The translations under genes were made by a program, and so were the position numbers. From contig JBHEOO010000015.1 in assembly GCA_046260765.1 (NCBI GenBank), positions 11,565 through 75,564 on the forward strand: a stretch of DNA of 64,000 nucleotides, written 5' to 3'. Positions within the stretch are counted from its first letter, which is position 1, and the number at the start of each line of letters is the position of its first letter. Shown here piece by piece: positions 1 to 7,335 of this stretch. The stretch comes from Chromatocurvus sp046260765 (GTDB lineage Bacteria > Pseudomonadota > Gammaproteobacteria > Pseudomonadales > Halieaceae). The notes below the pieces were generated by a model. It was not told the DNA's origin. It did no database searches and saw only the letters and a list, made by a program, of their open reading frames with translations.

Positions 1-660
1 CGCATTGACAATGGCAACGCCATCCGGCGCCAGCCGATCGTAGATTTCACCCTTCGCATCCGCGACCGCCTGCAGACTGCCGAAGCCCTCCAGGTGTGCG
101 GCAGACGCGTTCAGTAACAGGGCGATATCGGGCGTCGCAAGACGACACAGGTAATCGATGTGGCCGGTACCGCGGGCGCCCATCTCCACCACCGCAATAC
201 CGTCATCAGGAGACAGTCGCAGCAGCGTCAGCGGCACGCCGATTTCGTTATTGAAATTACCGGCCGTGGCCAATACCCGGGCACGGCGCGCCAGAACCGT
301 GGACAGCATGCCCTTCACCGATGTCTTGCCGCAGCTTCCTGTCACAGCGATGAGCTGACCGCTGAACCTGCGGCGATTGCAGGCGGCCAGTTGACCGAGT
401 GCTGTCAGCACATCATCGACGACAAGCTGCGGCAGCGGGATATCCTGCACCCGCGAAACCAGTGCCGCGGCGGCGCCCCTGGCAGCGGCATCCGCCAGGA
501 AGGTGTGTCCGTCAACACGGGAGCCAGGCAGGGCGACAAACAGATCACCCGGCATCACGCTGCGGCTGTCGATGGCAACCCCACGCACCTCGGCATCCGC
601 TCCGTGGTGCCGGACGCCTGCCGCCGACGCGAGTTGTGACAGTCTGTAACCCCGCATCAT
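1..660 (-). CDS. murF: UDP-N-acetylmuramoyl-tripeptide--D-alanyl-D-alanine ligase MurF, N-terminal part
   Basis: Last cytoplasmic ligase of peptidoglycan precursor synthesis: adds D-Ala-D-Ala to UDP-MurNAc-tripeptide using ATP. Only the first 220 codons lie in the window; the C-terminus is beyond base 1. The N-terminal substrate-binding part reads VRGVAIDSRSVMPGDLFVAL, typical of Mur ligases, and the P-loop GSCGKTSVK sits at about residues 108-116, followed by GNFNNEIGVPLTLLRL, a MurF signature. The ATG at 660 overlaps the murE stop as ATGA, so it is translationally coupled inside the mra/dcw operon. Confidence 0.95.
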   Translation of the reverse strand, partial: MMRGYRLSQLASAAGVRHHGADAEVRGVAIDSRSVMPGDLFVALPGSRVDGHTFLADAAARGAAAALVSRVQDIPLPQLVVDDVLTALGQLAACNRRRFSGQLIAVTGSCGKTSVKGMLSTVLARRARVLATAGNFNNEIGVPLTLLRLSPDDGIAVVEMGARGTGHIDYLCRLATPDIALLLNASAAHLEGFGSLQAVADAKGEIYDRLAPDGVAIVNA

Positions 661-2162
661 GATGTCGCGCCCTGACCCGGCGTCGTGTTGCGCAATGCGA
701 CCTGCGCCTCAGCAAGATCCGAGAACGGATGTTTCTCTGCGCCGATCACCTGGTAATTCTCATGGCCCTTGCCAGCGATCAGTACACAGTCTCCCTCTTT
801 TGCCGTCGCGATCGCACTGCGAATGGCCTCCGCGCGATCCTCCACGAGGCTGTAGTTGCCGCTGCAGCCCGCGGCCACATCGTCCATTATCGACGCCGGC
901 TCTTCATGTCGCGGGTTATCGGATGTCACGTAAACAACATCGGCAAAGGCACAGGCAATGCAGCCCATCGCGGCCCGCTTGCCGCGATCGCGATCGCCGC
1001 CGCAGCCAAACACCACCAGCAGACGACCGCGCACATGATCCCGCAGCGCGGACAGGGCCTTTTCCAGTGCGTCCGGCGTATGCGCGTAGTCAATCACCAC
1101 CTGAACACCCCGGTCGTTGGGTACAGTCTGCATGCGCCCTGGAACTGCGGTGAGCTGCGGCAGTTCGGCAACCACCTGATCAAATTCACAGCCGGACAGA
1201 ACGGCCGCAGCGATCGCCGCGGCCACATTGGCAAGATTAAACGCGCCGATCAACGCACACTGTATGTTTGCGTCGCCCCAGGGCGTGCTCAGCTGCGCCT
1301 GCAGGCCGGACCGGGTGTACCGGGCATCAGACAGTCGAATCGACGCCGCCGCATCACCTTTTACCGAATACGTGAGAATGTCATTGCGAGCGGCAATGCG
1401 CGCAATCAGGCTGCTCGCCGCAGGGTCATCCTTGTTGATCACCGAATGCTGCAGGCCCGGCATAAGGAAAAGGCGCAGTTTAGCCTCGGCGTAAGCCGCC
1501 ATGCTGCCGTGATAGTCGAGATGGTCCCGCGACAGATTGGTGAAAACGGCGGTGTCGAACTGCACCCCATTGACCCGCCCCTGAACCAGCGCATGGGAGG
1601 ACGCCTCCATGACCACGGCAACTGCGCCGGCCTCGCGCCAGGTCGCCAGCTGCCGCTGCAGCTCAATGGCATCGGGCGTTGTATTCAGCGCATCTGCTGG
1701 TGTGCCGTACAGACTGGCACCGATGGTGCCAATAACGCCACAGGGAAAGCCACAGGCGCGCAACAGCTGGCCCGTCAACTGGCTGACCGTGGTTTTGCCA
1801 TTGGTGCCCGTTACACCTGTCATGCGCAGATGGCGACTGGGCTCGCCAAAGAATCGGGCGGCAATATGGCCCAGCTGCTGCTGCAGTCCGGACTTTTCTA
1901 TAACGGGGACATCTGCCGGGAAGTCCTCCGGGGCGATGGTTGGCTCGGCTACTACCGCAACCGCACCCCGGGACACGGCCTGGCGGATAAAATGCCGGCC
2001 GTCATACCGATCCCCGGGCAGTGCGAAAAACAGGTCGCCGGGGTTTATCTGCCGACTGTCACTGTTGATGCCGGTGACGCTGATGGCAGGGGCGCTGTCG
2101 CTTTCGAGCAGAGCGGACAACAGCACGCCGTCGGCATTGAAAAGCTGGCGCGAGGCGATCAT
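657..2162 (-). CDS. murE: UDP-N-acetylmuramoyl-L-alanyl-D-glutamate--2,6-diaminopimelate ligase
   Basis: ATP-dependent cytoplasmic Mur ligase that adds the third residue of the peptidoglycan stem peptide. The 501-residue product has the usual length, an N-terminal SDSRQINPGDLFFAL segment, the P-loop GVTGTNGKTTV near residue 120, a central domain with YHGSMAAYAEAKLRLF, and DNPR at about 415, the motif that selects meso-diaminopimelate rather than lysine. It overlaps ftsI upstream and murF downstream by four bases each (ATGA), the standard dcw-operon arrangement. Confidence 0.97.
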   Translation of the reverse strand: MIASRQLFNADGVLLSALLESDSAPAISVTGINSDSRQINPGDLFFALPGDRYDGRHFIRQAVSRGAVAVVAEPTIAPEDFPADVPVIEKSGLQQQLGHIAARFFGEPSRHLRMTGVTGTNGKTTVSQLTGQLLRACGFPCGVIGTIGASLYGTPADALNTTPDAIELQRQLATWREAGAVAVVMEASSHALVQGRVNGVQFDTAVFTNLSRDHLDYHGSMAAYAEAKLRLFLMPGLQHSVINKDDPAASSLIARIAARNDILTYSVKGDAAASIRLSDARYTRSGLQAQLSTPWGDANIQCALIGAFNLANVAAAIAAAVLSGCEFDQVVAELPQLTAVPGRMQTVPNDRGVQVVIDYAHTPDALEKALSALRDHVRGRLLVVFGCGGDRDRGKRAAMGCIACAFADVVYVTSDNPRHEEPASIMDDVAAGCSGNYSLVEDRAEAIRSAIATAKEGDCVLIAGKGHENYQVIGAEKHPFSDLAEAQVALRNTTPGQGATS

Positions 2163-3904
2163 GGCGTGACCCTCTCGACAGCGGCGACATCCTGCGCCGG
2201 CGGCATTGCAGGCAGCTGGGAAGGCGCAACATCCAGCAGGCGCAGAACGCCACTGGCCACCCGGGCGAACACCGGTGCCGCGGCGGCGCCGCCACCGTAG
2301 TTGTCACCTTTGGGTCTGTCCAGCACCACCACGGTGACAAAGCGCGGCTCATCGATCGGCGCCACGCCGGCAAAGAGTGCAATGTACTGATCCTGCAGAT
2401 AACCCCCGGCACCCACCTTGTGTACCGTCCCGGTCTTGCCGCCCACCGCGTAGCCTTCAACGCGTGCCTTGCGCGCGGTGCCGTTCTCCCCGGTGACTCT
2501 GTGCAGCACGTCGAGCACCTGCCACGCGGTGTCACTGCTGATAACGCGCCGGCCCGGACGCTCGCCCTCGTCGACCCGTAGCAACGATATCTGCGGCAGA
2601 ATGCCGCCACTGGCAAAAACGCTATAGGCACGTGCGAGCTGCAGCGGTGTTGCCGTGAGCCCGTAACCGAACGCCAGGGTGACCTGCTCGATCGGACTCC
2701 AGCGCCGACGCGATGGCAGCTGCCCCGCGCTCTCGCCCGGGAAGCCGGTACCCGTGGTCTCGCCGATACCGAAGCGGCGAAAGACCTCCCACACCGGTTC
2801 GTGCCCAAGCGCCAGAGACACCTTGGTGACGCCGACCTGACTGGATTTCTCGATCACCCGCGACAGGGTGATTTCACCGTAATTACTCGGGTCGGGCAGT
2901 ACCTTGCGGCCCACCCGAATGCGCCCGGGCGAGGTATCGATCAGCGTTTCTGTCGTGAACTCGCCACTCTCGAGGGCGGCCACCAGGGTCAGCGGCTTCA
3001 TCGTTGAGCCCGGCTCAAACACGTCCGTCATTGTCCGGTTGCGGGTCGCACCCGGCGTCAGCGCTTCGCGATCGTTCGGGTTGTAGGCGGGATCCGATAC
3101 CATCGCCAGGACTTCACCGGTACGACTGTCCAGCGTGACGATAGAGCCCGACTCGGAACCAGTGACCTGCATGGCCCGCTGCAGCTCGGTGTGAAGAAGA
3201 TACTGCAGCCGCAGGTCGATGCTCAGCTGCAGCGGCCGCCCGGGCTGCGCCTCCTGAATCACGCCGATATCCCGCACCGCCTCACCGTGAAGATCCTTGA
3301 TGTACTGCTTGCGGCCGGCAACGCCGCGCAGCCAGTCGTCGTAGGCCAGCTCGAGGCCCGCAATGCCGGTGCCGTCGACGTTGGTGAAGCCAACCAGCTG
3401 TGCCGCCACCTCACCCGCCGGATAAAAGCGCCGGTATTCACGCGTCCAGTGAACACCCGGAGTGCGAAGATCGAGTATCCGGCGCGCCGAGTCCGGCTCG
3501 TGGTGACGACTGAGGTACATGAAGCGCTTGCCACTGTACTGCGCCAGCCGTGTGTTCAGCTCGTCGACGCGGATACCCAGCGCAGAAGCGAGGGGCGCAA
3601 GTTCAGTGACCGTCGACAGTACCCGCGGATCCGCCCACAGCGATATCACCGGCGTGCTGACCGCCAGCGGCTCGCCGCGGCGGTCAGTGATAAGGCCACG
3701 GTAGGCCGGTATCTCGGCGGTGCGAACGGAGCGCATAGCGCCCTGGCTCTTGAGGAACTCCCGACCGCCCTCCAATTCCAGCACCTGCAGAAAAAGAATC
3801 CGCCCGGCCAGAGAGGCAAACAGCACCACGACAACGCCGAGAATCACATACAGGCGCCACTCGTAGCTCACGCGCTGGGAGCGCTGTGCGCGCTGGCGGC
3901 TCAT
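2159..3904 (-). CDS. ftsI: Septal peptidoglycan transpeptidase FtsI (PBP3)
   Basis: Class B penicillin-binding protein that crosslinks septal peptidoglycan with FtsW. The start at 3904 (MSRQRAQRSQRVSYEW) is chosen because it overlaps the ftsL stop as ATGA and gives 581 residues, the family length; a longer open frame to 4150 runs through ftsL. One N-terminal membrane segment (residues 18-40) precedes the PBP dimerisation domain (YRGLITDRRGEPLA). Transpeptidase motifs: STMK at 300-303 with nucleophile Ser300 and KTGT at 490-493. The middle SxN motif reads SSQ at 354-356, so the usual Asn is Gln. Confidence 0.95.
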   Translation of the reverse strand: MSRQRAQRSQRVSYEWRLYVILGVVVVLFASLAGRILFLQVLELEGGREFLKSQGAMRSVRTAEIPAYRGLITDRRGEPLAVSTPVISLWADPRVLSTVTELAPLASALGIRVDELNTRLAQYSGKRFMYLSRHHEPDSARRILDLRTPGVHWTREYRRFYPAGEVAAQLVGFTNVDGTGIAGLELAYDDWLRGVAGRKQYIKDLHGEAVRDIGVIQEAQPGRPLQLSIDLRLQYLLHTELQRAMQVTGSESGSIVTLDSRTGEVLAMVSDPAYNPNDREALTPGATRNRTMTDVFEPGSTMKPLTLVAALESGEFTTETLIDTSPGRIRVGRKVLPDPSNYGEITLSRVIEKSSQVGVTKVSLALGHEPVWEVFRRFGIGETTGTGFPGESAGQLPSRRRWSPIEQVTLAFGYGLTATPLQLARAYSVFASGGILPQISLLRVDEGERPGRRVISSDTAWQVLDVLHRVTGENGTARKARVEGYAVGGKTGTVHKVGAGGYLQDQYIALFAGVAPIDEPRFVTVVVLDRPKGDNYGGGAAAAPVFARVASGVLRLLDVAPSQLPAMPPAQDVAAVERVTP

Positions 3905-4236
3905 CGCTCCAGCACCCGCAGGTTGTCGACTGCTGGCGCCTGCATCGACAGTTCGCCCTCGGCCACCTGCTTGACCCGGTAGTGCGACGCCCAGGCGCTT
4001 TGCTCCAGCAACAGCCGACTGTATTCCTCGTCCAGGTACCAGCGCGCTGCCTCGAGATCCTGCAGCTGCGCATAGAGCTTGCGGCATTCGTGGGTGGCAT
4101 AGATGGTGGCAAAACTCGATATCAGGCACAGCGTCATGACGCCCGCGCAACGCCAGACGCTGCGCAGGTCAACGCAGGGCAGCGCGCGGCCCACATCCGC
4201 GGCATCCCGGGTTGCCTGTGAGCGCGACGCGGCCAT
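3901..4236 (-). CDS. ftsL: Cell division protein FtsL
   Basis: Small bitopic divisome protein that works with FtsB and FtsQ to activate FtsWI. The 111-residue product has a basic N-terminus, one transmembrane segment (about residues 30-48, CAGVMTLCLISSFATIYATH) and a heptad-like periplasmic part (CRKLYAQLQDLEAARWYLDE region) ending in VAEGELSMQAP, typical of proteobacterial FtsL. Its ATG shares one base with the rsmH stop (TGATG), and its stop overlaps the ftsI start. FtsL is poorly conserved in sequence, so the call rests on topology, size and position between rsmH and ftsI. Confidence 0.93.
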   Translation of the reverse strand: MAASRSQATRDAADVGRALPCVDLRSVWRCAGVMTLCLISSFATIYATHECRKLYAQLQDLEAARWYLDEEYSRLLLEQSAWASHYRVKQVAEGELSMQAPAVDNLRVLER

Positions 4237-5162
4237 CAGGCCACTTTCTCCGCGATACGCATGATCGCGCTGCGAGCGCGGGGATTCACTGCGACTTCTT
4301 CTGCGCTGGCGCGAACGGCCTTGCCAACCAGTCGGAGCGGGCGCACCAGCTCACTGTCCTGCACCGGCAGACCGCGCGGCAGCGGCCTGCCACGCGATTG
4401 GTCGCGCATGTAGCGCTTGACGATACGATCCTCAAGTGAATGAAAGCTGATGACAACCAGTCGTCCGCCCGAGGCCAGCAGATCCAGCGCCGAGTCCAGC
4501 AGCAGACGCAGGTCGTCGAGCTCACGGTTGATCCACAGGCGTATCGCCTGAAAAGAGCGGGTTGCCGGGTGCTTGTGTTTTTCCCAGCGCGGGTTGGCCT
4601 CACTGACGATGCGCGACAGCTGGCCGGTGTGTGTGATGGGCGTCCCGGCGCGTTCCCGGACAATCGCAGCGGCAATACGGCGCGCGAACTTCTCTTCGCC
4701 CAGCTCGCGCAGCACGTGCATGATGTCAGCCTCATCCGCCCGCGCCAGCCACTCGGCGGCGGTTTCGCCACGGCTGTTATCCATGCGCATATCGAGGGGG
4801 CCATCGTGCTGGAAGCTGAAACCACGCTGCCCCTCATCCAGCTGCGGACTTGAAACACCAAGGTCCAGCAGAATACCGTCCAGTGGAGGCAGATTATTGG
4901 CCAGCAGGTGCGCCGGCAGATCAGCAAAGGAGCCGCGGTAAAACGACAGGCGCGGCTCCGACTGCATCCATTGTCGTGCCAGCCCCTCCGCCTGGGGATC
5001 CTTGTCCACCGCGAGCAGACGCCCATCGGCATTCAGGCTGTCAAGAATCCTGCGGGAATGGCCGCCGCGCCCGAACGTCCCGTCGACATAGAAGCCGTCG
5101 GCGGTGGTGACCAGCGCGCTGACAGCCTCCCGCAGCAGAACTGTTTCATGCATGGACGACAC
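4236..5162 (-). CDS. rsmH: 16S rRNA (cytosine(1402)-N(4))-methyltransferase
   Basis: SAM-dependent N4-methylation of C1402 in the ribosomal P-site. The 308-residue product begins MSSMHETVLLREAV and carries the family motifs DGTFGRGGHSRRIL (SAM site, about residues 28-41), DGILLDLGVSSPQLD, GFSFQHDGPLDMRMD and VISFHSLEDRIVK. The start lies directly after the mraZ stop. It is second in the mra operon, in its universal position between mraZ and ftsL. Confidence 0.97.
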   Translation of the reverse strand: MSSMHETVLLREAVSALVTTADGFYVDGTFGRGGHSRRILDSLNADGRLLAVDKDPQAEGLARQWMQSEPRLSFYRGSFADLPAHLLANNLPPLDGILLDLGVSSPQLDEGQRGFSFQHDGPLDMRMDNSRGETAAEWLARADEADIMHVLRELGEEKFARRIAAAIVRERAGTPITHTGQLSRIVSEANPRWEKHKHPATRSFQAIRLWINRELDDLRLLLDSALDLLASGGRLVVISFHSLEDRIVKRYMRDQSRGRPLPRGLPVQDSELVRPLRLVGKAVRASAEEVAVNPRARSAIMRIAEKVA

Positions 5163-5618
5163 CTACAGGGTCAGCGACATGAGTTCGTCCGGCAATTCCT
5201 CGCCATTACCGGACTCCAGCAATGCCTGATCGCGCTCCGCGAACCACAGGGCCTCAGACCACAGCTCCAGCCTATTGCCCTGACCCACGACCACGAGCTT
5301 CTTGTCCAGCTGCGCGTATTCACGCAGCGACTGCGGCAACAACATGCGGCCGTTGGCATCCAGGTCGAGGTCGGTGGCATAGCCCAGGGTCAGGCGCTGG
5401 AAACGGCGAATAGCATTTTTCATGGCGGGCAACGCCTGCACCTCTTTCTCGAAGCGCTCCCACTCCGGCAGGGGATAGATCACGAGACAGGTCGCCTGGG
5501 TATCGATGGTCACAACCATCTTGCCACCACACAGCTCGGCAAGGGGCTCGCGCTGGCGCGCCGGCATCGCCAGGCGACCCTTCGCGTCCATATTGATGTG
5601 CTGCACCCCTCGGAACAC
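5163..5618 (-). CDS. mraZ: Transcriptional regulator MraZ
   Basis: First gene of the division/cell-wall operon; MraZ is an AbrB-fold DNA-binding protein that represses its own operon in E. coli. The GTG at 5618 is chosen because the family begins FRGVQHINMDAKGRLAMPAR at this point, the product is then the usual 151 residues, and GGGGGA lies about six bases upstream on the coding strand. Two SpoVT/AbrB-like halves are visible: MDAKGRLAMPARQRE near residue 10 and DANGRMLLPQSLREYA near residue 90. Several TGG repeats at 10-bp spacing lie just upstream, as expected of its operator. Confidence 0.96.
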   Translation of the reverse strand: MFRGVQHINMDAKGRLAMPARQREPLAELCGGKMVVTIDTQATCLVIYPLPEWERFEKEVQALPAMKNAIRRFQRLTLGYATDLDLDANGRMLLPQSLREYAQLDKKLVVVGQGNRLELWSEALWFAERDQALLESGNGEELPDELMSLTL

Positions 5619-5647
5619 CCGAAATCCCCCACGTCTCCGGCAGTTTT

Positions 5648-5681
5648 CCCACAAAACGCCAGAATTACCCACTTATCACCA
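5648..5681 (-). promoter_or_regulatory. MraZ operator: TGGN repeats at 10-bp spacing
   Basis: On the coding strand, TGGT, TGGG, TGGC and TGGG begin at 5681, 5671, 5661 and 5651, exactly 10 bp apart, and a further TGGGGG begins at 5631 in the same phase (the 5641 register is lost). The known MraZ site is TGGGN repeated with five-base spacers, so these four or five boxes on one helix face match it closely. They lie between the promoter -10 element and the mraZ start, consistent with autorepression. Confidence 0.88.
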
Positions 5682-5690
5682 CTTATTGAC

Positions 5691-5720
5691 ACTATAGGTC
5701 CGCGGGAAAGCCACTGTCAA
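5691..5720 (-). promoter_or_regulatory. Sigma-70 promoter of the mra/dcw operon
   Basis: On the minus strand, -35 TTGACA (5715-5720) and -10 TATAGT (5691-5696) are separated by 18 bp. Transcription would start near 5684, just upstream of the TGG boxes. A perfect -35 and five-of-six -10 make this a strong promoter, as expected for Pmra. Confidence 0.85.
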
Positions 5721-5915
5721 GGAAAGCAGGACATGAAAAATTCTTTAATTTCAGCTAATTAGATACGACTCTACGAGGAAGCGGCCCGCGGGGCAAAGCT
5801 CGCTGCAGGTAAATAAGGCAGAAAAACAGACAGCTAAATCTGCCTCTTGAGTAATCACTTTAAGTGTCAGTCTTTTTTGTTGTTAAACGGCAGGAAAATC
5901 AAACTGAATCCGTCT

Positions 5916-5938
5916 AAAAACGCGCCATTGCAGCGCGC
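5916..5938 (-). terminator. Rho-independent terminator downstream of rnpB
   Basis: Read on the minus strand, CGCGCT and GGCGCG form a six-pair stem around a GCAAT loop, followed directly by five Ts (5916-5920). It lies about 55 bases beyond the mature 3' end of rnpB and oriented with it. The stretch between here and the mra promoter (5721-5915) has no gene I can see, only a weak hairpin (AGGCAGA at 5816 with TCTGCCT at 5839). Confidence 0.65.
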
Positions 5939-5991
5939 ACTATCCACACAGGACGCGGCGAGTAGCGCTGTGCAGAACTGATAAATTAAGT

Positions 5992-6352
5992 GAGTCGGTC
6001 GATAAGCCGGGTTCTGTCGTGGACGATCATTCCTCTGGGACAGATGTCGCCATCCGCCTCTAGCGACCTACCCGAATCCACCGCGGGCCGCGGCACATGG
6101 ATTCCTATTTGGTCTTGCTCCAGGTGGGGTTTACCATCGCCGTGCCTGTTGCCAGCCACGCGGTGCGCTCTTACCGCACCTTTTCACCCTTACCCCTGCG
6201 CGCCCGTGGGCGGATGCAGAGGCGGTATCCTTTCTGCTGCACTTTCCGTAGGCTCACGCCCCCCAGGCGTTACCTGGCACCCTGCCCTGTGGAGCCCGGA
6301 CTTTCCTCCCCCGACGCTCAATGAGTGCCGGGAGCGATCGCCTGACCGACTC
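5992..6352 (-). ncRNA. rnpB: RNase P RNA, bacterial class A
   Basis: Catalytic RNA of RNase P, which matures tRNA 5' ends. Minus-strand landmarks in order: 5' end GAGTCGGTC, GGGGGAGGAAAGTCCGGGCT, CAGGGTGCCAGGTAACGCCT, GGGTAAGGGTGAAAAGGTGC, GGTAAGAGCGCACCG, AAACCCCACCTGGAGCAAGA, CAAATAGGA, GGATTCGGGTAGGTCGC, AGAGGAATGATCGTCCACGA, and CAGAACCCGGCTTATCGACC at the 3' end. The first nine bases pair with GACCGACTC at the 3' end, which sets the boundaries at about 361 nt. It sits between mraZ and rsmI as in Pseudomonas. Confidence 0.97.
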
Positions 6353-6359
6353 GGCGCAC

Positions 6360-6388
6360 AGCCTAACCGCGGCACCGCGGGTGCGCAA
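6360..6388 (-). promoter_or_regulatory. Possible rnpB promoter
   Basis: Minus strand: TTGCGC (6383-6388), 17-bp spacer, TAGGCT (6360-6365), then a GC-rich discriminator before the RNA 5' end seven bases downstream. The match is moderate, but spacing to the known 5' end is right. Confidence 0.45.
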
Positions 6389-6393
6389 GATAA

Positions 6394-6441
6394 ACTCTTG
6401 CTTGCACTCTTGCTTGCACTCTCGCTTACACTCTTGCCTAC
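6394..6441. repeat. Four tandem 12-bp repeats between rsmI and rnpB
   Basis: Plus strand: ACTCTTGCTTGC twice exactly (6394-6417), then ACTCTCGCTTAC and ACTCTTGCCTAC. The array begins inside the rsmI stop codon (6438-6440) and ends just upstream of the putative rnpB -35, so it fills the whole rsmI-rnpB gap. Confidence 0.9.
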
Positions 6442-7283
6442 GAGCGATGGTCCTGCTGAGCCGCAAGCCAATCGCTGTAGAGCCGGTTCTTGCGCACGCC
6501 ACTGTAGGTGGACAGCAGGCTGGCAGCCTCCCGCGGCGGCATGCGCGCCGCGAGAGCCTGCATCAGGTCAGCCAGGGGAGCATCCACCTCCGGCTCCTCG
6601 GCAGCACAGCCGGCGACAAGCAGCACGATCTCGCCACGACACTGGTTACTGTCCCCCGCCACAAACGTCACCAGGCTTTCCAGCGTGTCGCGACGTATAG
6701 TTTCAAACGCCTTGCTCAGCTCACGTGCGAGGGTCGCCTCGCGCGCTTCGCCGAGGCAAAGCACAAGATCATTTAGCGTTTCCTGCAGTCTGTGTGGCGC
6801 CTCGTAAAACACCAGTGTGGCCGACTCTCTGGCCAACTGTGACAGCCGGTTCTGGCGGGCCGACGCGCGGGCGGGAAGAAAACCCGCAAACAGAAAGCGA
6901 TCGCTGGGCAGTCCGGAGGCGCTGAGTGCGGCAATGGCCGCGCAGGCTCCGGGAACCGGCACTACTTTAACGCCGGCCGCCTGTGCGGCACGCACCAGCC
7001 GATAACCGGGGTCAGAAATCATGGGCGTCCCCGCGTCTGAAACCAGAGCCACCGCCTGGCCGGACATAATGCGCTGGCACAGCCGCTGGGCCTCGGCATC
7101 ACCACTGTGCTCGTGGTAGGCCGTCAACCGCGTATCTATCTCGAAGTGCTGTAGCAGACGTCGCGTGTGCCGCGTATCCTCCGCTGCGATCAGATCGACG
7201 GAACGCAGGGTCGCGACAGCGCGCAGCGTGATATCCTCGAGATTGCCAATCGGTGTCGCAACAATGTAAAGCGCGGCTTCCAC
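6438..7283 (-). CDS. rsmI: 16S rRNA (cytidine(1402)-2'-O)-methyltransferase
   Basis: 2'-O-methylates C1402, the same nucleotide modified by RsmH 1.3 kb away. The GTG at 7283 gives VEAALYIVATPIGNLEDITLRA, the conserved start of this tetrapyrrole-methylase-fold family, and 281 residues, near the usual 286; the open frame continues upstream into the divergent lpoA leader without homology. Motifs: AEDTRHTRRLL, VSDAGTPMISDPGYRLV and LFAGFLPARASAR. An AGGGAG lies about 11 bases upstream, so the ribosome site is only fair. Confidence 0.95.
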   Translation of the reverse strand: MEAALYIVATPIGNLEDITLRAVATLRSVDLIAAEDTRHTRRLLQHFEIDTRLTAYHEHSGDAEAQRLCQRIMSGQAVALVSDAGTPMISDPGYRLVRAAQAAGVKVVPVPGACAAIAALSASGLPSDRFLFAGFLPARASARQNRLSQLARESATLVFYEAPHRLQETLNDLVLCLGEAREATLARELSKAFETIRRDTLESLVTFVAGDSNQCRGEIVLLVAGCAAEEPEVDAPLADLMQALAARMPPREAASLLSTYSGVRKNRLYSDWLAAQQDHRS

Positions 7284-7335
7284 GGTGAGCCCGACTCCCT
7301 GTGATGCTGAGTTAAAAACTGTTGGGAAGAATAGC

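Noticed and set aside
729..2300. Long plus-strand open frame of 523 codons opposite murE and ftsI
   Set aside because: It is the antisense of well-supported genes; translation is low in family-like motifs and rich in Arg/His/Gly as expected for a shadow frame in GC-rich DNA.
3684..4150. Upstream extension of ftsI to an open start at 4150
   Set aside because: It would run through the whole of ftsL, has no family homology, and the ATGA overlap fixes the start at 3904.
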